Source: Trebouxia sp. TZW2008
Taxonomy: Eukaryota; Chlorophyta; Trebouxiophyceae; Trebouxiales; Trebouxiaceae
Direction: 5' to 3'
Assembly: GCA_002118135.1 (NCBI GenBank)
Contig: BDIU01000301.1
Location: 124,001-188,000, forward strand
Length of the DNA stretch: 64,000 nucleotides
A program made the translations under genes and the position numbers. This document shows positions 1-45,512 of this stretch, piece after piece. Position 1 is the first letter of the stretch, and every line of letters starts with the position of its first letter. The notes beneath the pieces were generated by a model. That model was given only the letters and a program-made list of their open reading frames with translations. It did not search any database and was not told where the DNA came from.

Positions 1-542
1 GCTAATTCACCCTCAGGTAATGTTTCCGTGCCAGCCTGCCAGTGGCCTCTGCATGCAGGCAACTTCCGTCCACCACGAAGTTTGCTGTTGGCTTAAGCTT
101 ATTGAGCATCTGATTTACTTGCATTAGACGTTTCATTCCTGCATTCAGGCATTTGTTGCGTCAATGCCCCTTAAGAAGCGCTGGTTTCCCTCATGGCATT
201 AAATATACAGTCAATATACTGAAGTCATCCCGTAGCTTTGGAAAACCTGGCATGAGCACCTTGAATACATGCGCAGACAGTAATACAATAAGTCTGAACA
301 ATGGGCAGAGCGAGGGGGTCCAAAACTTTCTAATGTACATGCATATGCTGATACAATCTTGACAGTCTGTCAAAAGCTAGCGCAATCCGCAAACAACCAG
401 AATCCGAAACATACTCATGCCAGCACACCCTTTCACTGCATGCCACTTCTTGAGGGCTTCCACTGCTAATTCACAGCAGCACTTGGCTGTCATCTGTTTT
501 CATGAGTCATCCTTCACCAGATTCCAGCTGATAGCGGTTTCA
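1..542. other. 3' flank of the BEACH gene
   Basis: No gene is seen. This is presumably 3' UTR of the BEACH gene; no minus-strand TGTAA was found, so the transcript may end outside the window. Confidence 0.4.
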
Positions 543-34747
<34,205 letters not shown>

Positions 34748-35259
34748 TGGATGGTCAGATGTCAGTCATAGTCGGCGAAGTTGATCGATCACGCGCGCCC
34801 GCTCGCTTGCCTAGGCTTGTGATCAAGCTTCCCGGCATGCACACAGGTATGACCTGCAATTCTGGCTGTGCAGCGCTGCGAGAAATGAGGTCTGGGGTAC
34901 AGTCTTCGCGTGCTCGTCTGTGCATCGCACGGCGAAATTTGCCATCTGCTGCGTCCAGCTTTCAGATATGTCTCCGGGAGTGAAGCTGTGTCGTTCAAGC
35001 GCCCTGCATAAGGTCAAGTGCCCTGCTGACGACTCGAAGCCCCTACGAGCGCTTAGCGAGAGCGTTGTTGAGACCAGCGTCCAAGCAAGTTGACAGCGAA
35101 ACACAATGTGCTCGTAGGCTGCTAAAAGCAAGTGGTAACGCCGGACAGGCGATAGGTCGCAATGACGCACAGCAGCTTGCACTGTCACAACACTTGCCAC
35201 TTCTTTGAGAGTCGCAGACCGCAACGACGGCTGTCAGCTCGAGCAGACAAGCATACACG
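34748..35259. promoter_or_regulatory. CpG-rich divergent promoter, BEACH / ctpA
   Basis: The 512 bp between the two start codons, with the first BEACH exon and intron, is visibly rich in CG: seven CpG in positions 34561-34620, against zero in a typical intronic line such as 38701-38760. No clear TATA box was found. The CG-rich zone extends into the first exons on both sides, as in CpG islands. Confidence 0.5.
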
Positions 35260-38200
35260 ATGTCGTGCTTTCAGCAGCAGGTCAGCCAACTTGCTCCTGC
35301 AGGTGATACACCTGAACCTTTGCGAGCCCAGCCCTATTTCTGGTAGCGGCATGCATGGGACTTGACTGCCTTCATCTTCTGTTCAGGCTCGAGCGCAAGG
35401 ACGGTGCAGAACGCAATGCGCATATTTCATCGATCGAAAGTTCCTTGCGAGAGCTGCGTCACGGGCTAAGCGCGGCTGCAGGCGGTGCATTGGCATCAGT
35501 GATAGGCCTGCTTAGCATCGGAGCTTTACCATCAGAAGCTGTGACAACCGAGCAGCTGCTGTTTCTGGAGGCTTGGCGGGCTGTGGACCGAGCATATGTT
35601 GACAAGAGCTTCAACAATCAAAGCTGGTTCAGGGTACACCTGACTGATGTACATGTTACTCTTTCATCCTACACAGCATGTCAGCATGGCATGTGCCTTG
35701 CAGCTTCGAGAACAGTACCTCAAGACTGAGCCAATGACCAATCGCACTGAAACATACGCAACCATAGCCAAAGCCATCAAGACTTTGGATGATCCTTACA
35801 CCAGGCTGTTTGAGCCCAGTCGGTATCAGGCTCTCAAAAGGGGCAATCAGGGGTCAGTCATTGGAGTGGGTGTTGAAGTGGGCGTCAGTGAAAAGTCAGA
35901 TAGCCAGCTCGTGGTACAAACTCATCCTTGCAAGCTAAAGCTGTCGAATGTTTTGGGCGGCCCACAGCCCTCCTCATGCGCCTAACTTCAATTATGTGAA
36001 TATGGAGCCCATCTCATCAAGACTGCAGTAGCTTGTGTTCCCATATTGCAAGACTTGTCTTGCTGAGCAACCTCAGCTGTGGAAACAATAGCCCATCAAT
36101 GGCAGCAATGATTTTGTGCAAGTTCTGTTCTTTTTGAACCGCAGCAAATTGAATGATGCACATCAGCACATACTGATTGCAGTCTCCTGCCCTGCCCTAA
36201 ATCATTTCTGACACAATGTCACACACATCCTGCCATGCATGCAAACACAGCACAAATAAGCACACTTATCAGTCTTGAGGACCAAAGTCGTCACAATGAC
36301 TGAGAGCATATACGCAGGTGGTTACTCCAGCTCCTGGTGGCCCAGCAGAGAAGGCAGGTGTGAAGGCAGGGGACACCATCATATCTATAGGTGGCAAAGC
36401 CACCAAAGGCCTGTCCATCTTTGATGCTGGTGATTTGTTGCAAGGCCCTGATGGCTCTGAGGTAATATACCTCTCTATGGCCTGTGTCTCACTCTGCATA
36501 CTCGGTACATACATCATCGTAACCATTGTTGGAAAGCAATGCAGACCCAAGGAATTTGAGTATGAGTGCGTTGATATACACTCTGTGGACAGCAACACTA
36601 TCCTTCAGCAGCTGTCAGTGCATGCAGCCACGTGTCGTCATTGTTGATGGAGCCCAATGTGCTTGTCAAGATCAGCTGCCATGCGGCCATGCTGCCATGC
36701 GGCCATGCTGCCAAGTACAGTGCAACAATGCAGTCAAGCCTTGTGCGTGAAACGCATGCAGCTTGAGCAAAATGTGCACTACAATGCTGCTGTGCATAAC
36801 AGACAAGCACAATTTGTGAGCAAACATTTGCCTCAGTTCCCGCGCCAATGTGGGTCAACACATATTTGCATTGCTCAGCAAGGCCTGATGAAATGGACAA
36901 GTTCTCTACATCAAGCCCTGCACAAAATGCAAATGCCTGCCAGCAGGTGACACTGGAGGTGTCGTCTTCTGGCACTGGGCCCCGCACATACACACTGACC
37001 AGGCAGCGCATAGCAATCAAGCCCGTGACGTCACAGATGTGCGCGCCTGTCAGCAGCACAGTCAGCTCTGCTACTGCAAATGGGAAGCTGGCGTATGTAA
37101 GGGTGGCCACCTTCAACAAGCAGACAACAGAAAGTGCCAAGGCCGCTTTGCGGCAGCTCAAGGCTGATGGTGCTGCTAGGTCAGCATCTATGCCTTTCTT
37201 ATGCAGAAGAAGTCTTCTGCAAAACTGCTTGTGTGAGATACCACAGGCATGAACCTGGCTGCATTAGTGTATGCTAGGCAGCTCAAAGCAGAATGTACGG
37301 CTAGATCAGTGTCTATACCATTCATCTAGTAAGACAGAGGTCTTCTGTGAGGCTGCTTCTATGGCCACAGTGTGCATGCATCTGCTTCAACTTTTGCGCT
37401 CTAGGCAGTCCCAAGCAATCAGCTTCTAGTGCTGCTAGGTCAGAGTCTGCGCTGCTCATATACTTCTGCCTGTTCTGTGCATTGATCTAGCAGCTTATTG
37501 GCATGCCATATGGCTGCAGGGACTCGACGCTGCTGCGTCGGCATCTGTGCCATGTCAACTGTTGCACAATTCAACGAAGTCAAAGTGTAGGCAATGCATG
37601 CTGTAGCTGTATGAAGCAAAAGCGGGCTGATTTGCAGATAACCTGTGCAAAGCAACAACTGGCTTGGCTGCAAACTGTGAAGAGTAAGGTCAGCAGGCTG
37701 CAGGTATACTGCAGATATGTCCGAGATGTGCAGAGCCAGACAAGGCTGTCTGAAATAACTCGAGGCTGTGTGACACTACATCCGGCTTTGTATCAAAAGT
37801 CGAGGTTGTGCAAAGCAGGTTACAGCTGTGTTGCAGGTATGTCCTAGATGTCAGAAACAACGGCGGCGGGTCTTTCCCAGCAGGTGTAGAGTTGGCGAGA
37901 ATGCTCATAGACAGCGGCGACATAGTGCTCATAGCTGACAGTCAGGGGGTGATTGACTCATATGAGGCCACTGGCACAGCCATTGACAGCAAGGCGCCAG
38001 TGTCTTTGCTTGTCAACAAGGGGACTGCAAGTGCTTCTGAGGTAAGCTAGTGATTTCAGTGCACGTTTTTGGTTGTGTGAGCCCATGGGCATTGTTTTGG
38101 AGAGCAAGGCGCCAGTGGCTCTGCTGGTCAACAAGGGGGCTGCAAGCGCTTCTGAGGTAGGCTACTGATTGCAATGCGTATCTTGACTTGCATGAGGTCA

Positions 38201-39300
38201 TGGGCACCGTCATCAACAGCAAAGCACCAGTGTTGACTTGGTCAGAATGCTCATAGACAGCGGGGACACATTGCTGACAGTCAAGGGGGCCTTGCAAGAT
38301 AATGAATGAGCTACCGTTGCTGGTGAGAGCACTTTTGGCAAGTGCCTGACACAGACCATCATAGAGTTGTCAGATGGTTCAGCTGTGTCAGTCAGTGCGT
38401 CCAGATCCCAGACACCTGCTGGCACTGACATATGTAAACTGGGTATTGCATGGTTGCAGGTCCTTGCAGGAGCTTTACAAGGTAATGCCCTCATCAGCAA
38501 TGGTCGAGCTACCATTGCTGATGAGGGCACTTTGAAAGGGCCTTGTACAGACCATTGTAGATTTGTGACAAGGATCAGCTGTGTCTGTCAACGTTTGCAG
38601 ATACCAGCTTCACATACATGTTGGCACTGACATCAATAGAGTGGGCTGTGCATGGTTGCAGGTCCTTGCCGGAGCTTTGCAAGATAATGGTCGAGCTACC
38701 ATTGCTGGTGAAGGTACCTTTGGCAAAAGCTTGATACAGAGCATTGTGGAGTTGTCAGACGGATCAGCTGTGTCGGTCACTGTGTCCAGGTACCAGACAC
38801 CTGCTGGCACTGACACTTCCAAAGTGGATTTTGCATGATGGCAGGACTTGGCGGGAGCTTTGCAAGATAATGGTCGAGCTTTCATTGCTGGTGAAGGTAC
38901 CTTTGGCAAAGGCTTGATACAGACCATTGTGGAATTGTCAGACGGATCAGCTGTGTCGGTCACTGTGTCCAGGTACCAGACACCTGCTGGCACTGACACT
39001 TCCAAAGTGGATATTGCATGATTGCAGGTCTTGGCGGGAGCTTTGCAAGATAATGGTCGAGCTACCATTGCTGGTGAAGGTACCTTTGGCAAAGGCTTGA
39101 TACAGACCATTGTGGAGTTGTCAGACGGATCAGCTGTGTCGGTCACTGTGTCCAGATATCAGACGCCTGCTGGCACTGATATCAACAAAATTGGCATCAA
39201 GCCTGATATATTGTTAGAGGACCAGACAATATTGCCATCTGATGCAGAAAACTTCTGCAAAGTCATTTCCACTCCATCAGCACCCAAGCTTTTCAAGTGA
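35260..39300 (+). CDS. ctpA: C-terminal processing peptidase (D1-processing protease) CtpA, 7 exons
   Basis: CtpA is a thylakoid-lumen serine protease (Ser/Lys dyad) that removes the C-terminal extension of the photosystem II D1 precursor. Phase-consistent exons: 35260-35342, 35387-35633, 35704-35913, 36318-36461, 36947-37179, 37837-38041, 39028-39300; 464 codons plus stop. Visible elements: a hydrophobic lumen-targeting stretch ending [37 protein letters not shown]; the PDZ domain ([20 protein letters not shown]); [17 protein letters not shown]; the catalytic Ser in [10 protein letters not shown] (exon 6); the catalytic Lys in GTFGKGLIQ (exon 7). The first exon is the weak point: its intron would be only 44 bp, and an unspliced start at ATG 35355 is an alternative. 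Decayed and intact extra copies of exons 6 and 7 fill the last intron. A TGTAA lies 45 nt after the stop. Confidence 0.93.
37960..38290 (+). repeat. Copies of the ctpA catalytic-Ser exon end
   Basis: The real exon 6 end ([18 protein letters not shown] then donor) is followed by a near copy at about 38085-38160 ([18 protein letters not shown], again with a GTAGGC donor) and a rearranged third copy at about 38205-38285. The second copy keeps the catalytic Ser context. Confidence 0.8.
38290..39200 (+). repeat. Tandem array of ctpA last-exon copies
   Basis: Five units spaced about 185 bp each carry acceptor, exon start and the catalytic-Lys region. Units near 38290 and 38460 are decayed (deletions, frameshift). 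Units near 38660 and 38845 retain a TGCAG/GGCAG acceptor and an open frame through GTFGK and [10 protein letters not shown] to an early stop about 60 codons in ([16 protein letters not shown]). The fifth (39028) is the full exon. The units at 38660, 38845 and 39028 are nearly identical, so this expansion is recent. Confidence 0.85.
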
Positions 39301-39344
39301 TCAGCAATAACAGGATCCACGTTCAACGCCATGATGCATGCTGT

Positions 39345-39349
39345 TGTAA
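39345..39349 (+). terminator. TGTAA poly(A) signal of ctpA
   Basis: TGTAA 45 nt after the ctpA stop; the chlorophyte poly(A) signal motif. Confidence 0.45.
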
Positions 39350-40386
39350 GCGAAGATGACTGTACATCTTGAACCAGTAGGGATGGAGTTGAAGCACAGT
39401 GTATGGTGAGAAACAGCTTGACTGTCTCAGTCCAGTGTAGCGATTTTCGGTCCTTGCCAAGCATTCGGTGGTTAGTTTTATTCTGCCTTTGAAACATGCA
39501 GTCCATGCCGTGCCCTGAACGATTCATCATGCCACCAGACAGACTTTGTGAGGCAAGCTTGAACTAGCTGCCGTCCTTCGACGTGTCATTGAGCAATACC
39601 AAGGGGTGCTGCGGCTTTTGAGGTGAAAAGCCTCACATTGTTGAGCTGCGAATGAGCCAGGGCATGATCTGACGGCCTGGACATGATGCTGTCTTACAGT
39701 AAGAAACAGGCGGGACGGCTGGCACTTGCGTTCAGAGATCTCTAGTATGCATGCGTGCAGGTGCAAATTGCACTTGTTGGGTTGAAAGAGGCTCTGAAAA
39801 GACCAGCAAACATGGCATGATCAACATCATGGTGCTCACATTCCACAGTGGTTTGTGTGGCTTGCAACGCTTCCTCAGCACCATTGTACCAACACAGGCC
39901 TGCTACCACTGATCCAAATGCAGCTAGCAATGGCTATGCATGCATGCTGTTCAACACCTGGTGGAAAAAGGCAGACCTGGAGGAATGCCAGCGCCTCTCT
40001 CGCGGCCTTGCGAGCAGCTTTCAGACTGTGCAGCAGAGTCAAATGCTAGTGCAGTCGTACTGGCTGAATCGATGCCAGCGCCTGACAACAGTCATGTAGT
40101 CTGTCTGGCCAAAGAATCTGTTCTTTTTGACAGATTGTGCTGCAACACTGTAGTGTATGAGGAAGCTTGACTATGAACAGTGCCTTAGAGCTGCGCTGAG
40201 CAGCTGTGACAGCTGGCAACTCTTCTTCGCAAGCAGGTGTAGAGACTGTCAGTTGTTCCCCATGCAGCTGACTAGTCACAGATCTGCTGTGCATGCGATG
40301 TGCCCATGCTGTATATGCAATGCAAGCGACTGCCGCAGTGTAAACTGGTGTGCCAAGCTTGCTTTGATGGCACACAGTAGCTTTAA

Positions 40387-40391
40387 TTACA
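40387..40391 (-). terminator. TGTAA poly(A) signal of RPL35A
   Basis: TGTAA on the minus strand about 8 nt past the RPL35A stop. Very close, but some algal ribosomal protein genes have short 3' UTRs. Confidence 0.4.
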
Positions 40392-40398
40392 TGTGCAT

Positions 40399-41433
40399 CT
40401 AGGCATTGCTTGGGTAAAGCATCACTCGTACTCTGCCTCCCTGCAGCACGTACAATGTGTGAGCCATGCATCAGCAGACACCAAAAAGATTGCAGCATGC
40501 TCAGTGGCACACGCTTTGTAAGTCAATGTATTGCATGTATACTGTGTGAGCCATGCATCAGCAGACACCAAGAAGGCAGCATGCTTGATGACACACAATT
40601 GAAAGTGAAGATAGTGCATGTATACTGTGTGAGCCATGGATCAGCAGACACCAACAAAGAATGCAGCATGCCTGATGACACACGCTTGTAACGTCAACGT
40701 ACGGCATGTATACTGTGTGAGCCATGCATCAGCAGACACCAACAGAGTGCAGCATGCCTAATGACACACGCTTGTAAAGTCAACGTACTGCATGTACACT
40801 GTGTGAGCCATGCATCAGCAGACACCAAGAAAGAGTACAGCATGCCTCATGACACACGCCTTTGATGTCAAGACACTGCAGGCAAGCAGGAAGACTTTTA
40901 CAAGTACTCAGGCACACTCACCAAAGACATGGGTGGTAGGTTCTTCCTGAACTTTGCTCTTACAGCACCAATGTTGCCATGCGCCCGTGTGACCTGCAAG
41001 TTGCAGCACGTCTCCATCAGCACTTTGGGCAGAGAGATGCTGACCATCATGCTGACGGACATACTGGCCGCTATTCAGAGTCTGCAGCGGTCGCTGGAAG
41101 TTGCTGCTAAGGTCAGCCAGTGTTTGGCGTTATGGAAACTTCAGAGCTTGAACAGCTTACTTTGCCCCAGATGACCCTAAACTTTGAGCCTTTCCTCTCT
41201 GTCTTGGCTTTGTAAATGTATGCTATTCTTTTGCCTAGGTAGAAAGGTGTCTCAGCTTTGCTGTTGACGTTGTCGATTTTGATCAATGAGGTGTGGTTTG
41301 TTTGGTTGGACTTGCCCCTGCAGTAGGAAAGTGCTGATCGAGGCCAAAGCACACGGCAGCAACAGCACAAACAGCTGCACCCATACCTCTTGTATCCCAA
41401 GACCGAGCCTGGAACGTACAGCCTGCGAGACAT
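40399..41433 (-). CDS. RPL35A: 60S ribosomal protein eL33 (RPL35A), 4 exons
   Basis: This is a structural protein of the large cytosolic ribosomal subunit. Exons 41433-41387, 41317-41161, 40993-40922 and 40440-40399 join in frame to 105 residues, close to the usual 105-112. Start [16 protein letters not shown]; then [49 protein letters not shown] and a last 13-residue exon [13 protein letters not shown]. Every junction is GT-AG and the 1-2 junction splits an Arg codon. The last intron (481 bp) is filled by an 80-90 bp tandem repeat. The 5' ends of this gene and of CDC123 are 315 bp apart in a CpG-rich divergent promoter. A TGTAA on the minus strand lies about 8 nt past the stop. Confidence 0.96.
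40441..40880. repeat. Intronic tandem repeat in RPL35A, period about 83-88 bp
   Basis: Five copies containing TGTGTGAGCCATGCATCAG then CAGACACCAA, beginning near 40455, 40542, 40625, 40711 and 40799, fill most of the last intron. The units are not copies of a neighbouring exon. Confidence 0.85.
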
Positions 41434-41748
41434 ATCAGGCAAAGCTCAGCATAAACGGCAGGTAAGCTGAAGATCAGTCCGTACGCCAACTATCAGTCAT
41501 CACAAACACCTGATGCGCTCGCCGGTCTTCACCATGCTGATTTGAACTTCGAAGATTCACACTCGACGCCTCCTGCGCCCTTGCAGCGAAAGAACCCCGA
41601 AGTGCACTGCAGAACGCCGACACTGCTCGGTCTATAGCTTTTAGAGTCCCTTGGCAAGAAGAAGAAAACGGCGCCCCTTTCGCAGTACGAAACGCCAACA
41701 TCGCCATTAAGTGCCGAACACTTGACTTCCGACACGGCGAAGCATCGC
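41434..41748. promoter_or_regulatory. CpG-rich divergent promoter, RPL35A / CDC123
   Basis: 315 bp separate the two ATGs. The segment 41500-41750 is full of CG dinucleotides and lacks the TG/CA excess of introns. Pairing a ribosomal protein with an eIF2-assembly factor under one divergent promoter would allow shared control by growth; that is inference. Confidence 0.5.
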
Positions 41749-44230
41749 ATGAAGACAGCGGAGCGAATATTGAATTGCAGTGTAGAGGCCTGGTACCCAA
41801 GGTTCAAAACTTTCAGCTTCCGCAGTCAGATCGTCCCTCTACCGAAAGACTTTGTAGACTACCTAGTGCAAGACGGTATATATCTGCCGGAAGGCAACTC
41901 GGCGGTGCGCTTTCGACTTCCAAGCACCTGAGCAGCTTTATTGCTTTTGCCAAATCTGACGTCAGGCTTCAACTTGCAGCTGCCGAAGCGAGCTAGCCCT
42001 GATCAGAGTGCACTCCAGGACGAATACAGAGACTGGAGTGACGAGGACTCGTCTGATTCCGACGAGCATGCTCAGCAGGTGTTGATATAAAAATGCAATC
42101 ATGTCCTCCCGTCAAATGCTTCTCATATCAAGTCGCAACCGGGCAAAACTGACGTCAAGTTGGCTCTGAATGCTGTGCAGGCCAGACAGTTTTCTGAAAT
42201 TCAGGCCAGCATCCAGCAGGCAATCGAGGATTTGGGTGGCAGTGTCATACCAAAGCTGAACTGGAGCTGTCCCAAGGTATCAAGCACATCCTGCAAAATA
42301 GTTGCCTGGCAACAACAGAGTTATCACGTTCGGCCGGCAGTGTGTCAACTGCCCTTCCTGCCCTTCCTGTTGAACAATTGAACAAGTCTACAGCCATGAG
42401 TGTACACAGCTCATGAGCATCTCAGATCAAAAGACAACTGACCAGCATCACATTCCTCATGTGCATTCGCAGGGTGCAACCTCAATCAAAAGAAAACTGA
42501 CCAGCATCACATTTCTCGTGTGCGTGTGCAGGATGCAACATGGGTGACAGCCAGCAACAGTCTCAAGTGCAGCAATGCAGATGAAGTGCTGCTGCTACTG
42601 AAGTCTTCTGACAGAATTGCCCATGACATCTGCAATGCTTTTGATGGCTGCAAAGACAATACGCCACAGGAAGTGAAATACTTTCTGGTCCTCAAGAAGT
42701 ACTATGACCTCAAGCCTGAAAGAGAACTCAGATGTTTCATCAAAGACCATGACCTCATCGGTAAGCATCCTTGTGCCAGTGAGAATGTATGTCATGATCA
42801 TAGCAGTGATATGTTGCATGTTCTAGCACAGCATCTACGTGTGTGGCTCAAGTCCTGTCTTGCCAACGAAAGTGACGAGGGTCCAGTATCATAATCACCC
42901 TACGTCAATGACTCCTTGAGCTGCTAAGTGCTTGCACACCTCATGTTGTCATGTATGGCATCATAAGCTCAGCAAGCATTATGATTTGCCTAGAGGACAG
43001 TACATAGTTGGCCTCTTATACAAGCTGCAAATCCTTGTGCTTCAGGTGTGTCACAGCGGGACGTCACTCAGCATTACCCTGCTCTTGCTGATGAAGTTGA
43101 TGAGCTTGAAGAGATGATCCTTGAGTTCTTTGAAGAGCATGTGCAGCACAAATTTCGAGACCCTGACTGTAAGTTGTCATGTCCTTGATTGTGCTCATTA
43201 AATATGCGTACGCTGCAGATTCTGATGCACCATGCACTGCTTCTTGTGCAATGCATTTAGTGAGCTTAGGCCCACAACATCTCAACTGCAGTATGTTCCT
43301 GCAGTTTGCAAACCGGGTTCAGCAACTTTCAACATTTCTCGCCTGGCCAGGATGAAGCAGGAAATGCATTGCATCACTGCAGTGCATCAACGCATTGCCC
43401 AAACGGATTGTGTATTGGCTGTGCTGAGCTTGTCTGTGTGTGGTGAAGCCTTTGCTCTTCTGCAGATACTATGGACATTTATGTTGCCACCAATGGCACA
43501 ATAAAGTTGATGGACTTCAACCCTGTCGGTTTATCAACCGCACCCTTGTTGTTTGACTGGGATGAACTGGGTTACAGTGAGTGCCTTCTGCCTTTCTGCA
43601 TGTACACATAGTCACTGCCACTGTGTAGGGCATACAGTAGCCTTGTTGGCTGGCTAAAGCATGTGAGGAACTGCTTCTCTTTCTTCATGCTTTGTTCATG
43701 GTGTATCATAGTGTCAGATTGCATTGGCTCTCACCCCAAGCATTGTTGCCTTTTGCACCAGTGCTGTTGCTCAAGTGATTGTACACCTGTGCACGCAATG
43801 TATCCCAGGCCAGCTAAGCTGATATGTGTGATCATGATCCCTCAAATACACTCAGTGTCAGGCTGTTGCATTATGCCTGGTCATCAAGTCAGACATGATG
43901 CTCAACCGTGTATGTGCGATTGCAGGCACTGGTCAAGATCAACGTACACCTGAGCCACAAGTGCAGAGTCAAGGAGCTGCTGCCCATTCTATGCACAACA
44001 GAACAGCTAGCAGCGATAGCAATGTAGGTTCTGCCAAGCCATTGGACTTTCGAATACTCACAGAGCCAGTTGCAATGCGGCCCAACAAGGGCGCATATGG
44101 TGTGCCATACGACCTGGTGGACACATCTCATGGCAGTGCAATGTCAGAAATGCTTCAGCAGCTACAGGAAGCTGACAGTGCATTGTCTGCAATGAACATT
44201 ATGAACCAGAGCATCAAGAGCGAAGAGTAG
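41749..44230 (+). CDS. CDC123: CDC123/D123 family protein, 7 exons
   Basis: CDC123 is an ATP-grasp-like chaperone that promotes assembly of the eIF2 heterotrimer. Exons 41749-41904, 41980-42078, 42181-42276, 42532-42760, 43046-43168, 43466-43576 and 43926-44230 keep phase throughout and give 372 residues (relatives are about 320-360). Conserved elements in order: CSVEAWYPRFKTFSFRSQIV; an acidic stretch DWSDEDSSDSDEHAQ; GGSVIPKLNWSCPKDATWV; ELRCFIKDHDLIG; GVSQRDVTQHYPAL; and the metal/ATP-site segment IKLMDFNPVG with FDWDEL. The C-terminal exon holds a polar linker followed by RILTEPVAMRPNKGAYGVP. The intron before exon 4 carries a duplicated acceptor region. A TGTAA lies about 240 nt past the stop. 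Confidence 0.96.
42425..42545 (+). repeat. Duplicated splice-acceptor segment before CDC123 exon 4
   Basis: Two copies of about 58 bp (TCAAAAGA.AACTGACCAGC ... GTGCAGG.TGCAAC) lie back to back. The second contains the acceptor used for exon 4 (42532); the first has a degenerate CGCAGGGTGCAAC. Confidence 0.8.
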
Positions 44231-44468
44231 AACTGTATCACAGCTGTGTCAGTGGAGTGATCTGTGATCCGATCAGAGTAATCAATTATCATAGTGTGAC
44301 ATGTATTGCATGTGACACAAGTTACAGAGGCATCGTGGTCTTGCACTTCAAGCAGCCGGCACAAACTGTCACAGCTAGCCAGCTGTCTGTTGCAGTGAGT
44401 GCAATTGAAGTCTTCAGTGACAGCACAGTTGGATGTGCTTAATGGAAAAATGTATAATATATTAAAAA

Positions 44469-44473
44469 TGTAA
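44469..44473 (+). terminator. TGTAA poly(A) signal of CDC123
   Basis: TGTAA in an A/T-rich stretch about 240 nt after the CDC123 stop, the only such A/T-rich patch nearby. Confidence 0.5.
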
Positions 44474-44914
44474 AAATGAATCGTACTCAAAACTCTTTAG
44501 TGATGTCAGCAGTCAGTAGGTCGCCTGCCCTTAGCACTGGCAAGACATATTTGCATCTCTGATCAGGCCTCCGGTCATAATCTGCCAGTTACTGTCAGTA
44601 ATGCATCAGCCCCTGGATTTCGACACAGCTAAAGTGAATGCAGACATCTTATCTCAGCAGGGTGTGTCATTTGTCATGCTCAGACATGTATCAAAAAGGA
44701 GTTACGCATCATTTCACAAATATGGACAGCATTGGACTCACTGATTGGAAAATGATTGTTTCCTGCAAAAGGATAGGAGCTTGGCCAAGAAGCATTGCAT
44801 GGCCAACTGTGTGTCATGAGACACCAGCGTGACTGCACACAGCCATCTTGGTTTGAGCTCAGGGCTATACATGAAGATGCCGCAAGTGATGCTATGCCCC
44901 AGCTGGCATTGTGA

Positions 44915-45040
44915 CTATGATCTGAACTTATTTGCAGCTGGATTGATCTGATCTGTGCTGTGCCACTTCTTGCGCTGCTGCTGGCGCTTACAAGCAACAA
45001 TGCACTGGTAAAGACTTCCACGCGAGCTGCAAACATACAC
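44915..45040 (-). CDS. Possible terminal exon of an unrecognised minus-strand gene
   Basis: After a good acceptor (TGTTTCAG) the minus strand reads 41 codons to a TAG: Cys-containing VYVCSSRGSLYQCIVACK, then a basic segment KRQQQRKKWHSTDQINPAAN. It looks protein-like and differs from the repeat-derived frames around it. I could not connect it to upstream exons: stretches at 45145-45230 (LIKKQMQGQHSSSWSEAS) and 45255-45345 (KTAVKGEDLAKLRCHTRQQ) are also open but do not join in a convincing way. It lies between the 3' ends of CDC123 and YnfA paralogue A. Confidence 0.25.
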   Translation of the reverse strand: MYVCSSRGSLYQCIVACKRQQQRKKWHSTDQINPAANKFRS

Positions 45041-45370
45041 CTGAAACAGACAAGGTAGCAAGGTGCTGTGGACTCTGCTGCGCAGCTGCACACCAAGCAA
45101 GAGGTGTTGCCCACATGCTTAGTCAGCCAGTCAGGAGTGGCAAGAGATAATGCATCAAGATGCCTCTGACCATGATGAGCTGTGCTGCCCCTGCATTTGC
45201 TTTTTGATGAGCTGCAGGTCATTCACTTTAGACCCAGTTTGGCAGGGCTTTGTTTATGCAATGATTTGCTGCCTTGTGTGGCAGCGCAGCTTGGCAAGGT
45301 CTTCCCCTTTTACGGCAGTTTTTGCTGTTCTCTCCACTGTCCTGCAGTCACATTGTGGCTTAGCCGTCAG

Positions 45371-45375
45371 TTACA
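45371..45375 (-). terminator. TGTAA poly(A) signal of YnfA paralogue A
   Basis: TGTAA on the minus strand about 140 nt past the stop at 45513. Confidence 0.4.
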
Positions 45376-45512
45376 TTGATGTTTGCTGTTACTGGGCCTT
45401 TGGCACCATGTGACTGTGACAAAGACAAGGTGGCGCGCACCTGTCAGCATGCCGCACAGCGTCTCCCTGGACACGGCAGCTGCTGTCACTTCTGCCAATG
45501 TGGCAAGGGCGT

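Larger units (their letters stand above)
39301..40398. other. Region between ctpA and RPL35A 3' ends
   Basis: Convergent 3' flanks. A plus-strand frame at 39960-40099 (KADLEECQRLSRGLASSFQT) and a minus-strand frame at 39830-39930 (VVAGLCWYNGAEEALQATQT) look mildly protein-like, but I could not build a gene from either. Confidence 0.35.

Noticed and set aside
35162..35302. Ser/Arg/His-rich plus-strand frame as a ctpA transit peptide
   Set aside because: Attractive composition, but it meets its donor in phase 0 while the next exon needs phase 2, so it cannot join directly. A different 5' exon arrangement could revive it.
40441..40880. Regularly spaced repeats resembling a CRISPR array
   Set aside because: The whole 80-90 bp unit is repeated, with no unique spacers, and it lies in an intron of a eukaryotic ribosomal protein gene.
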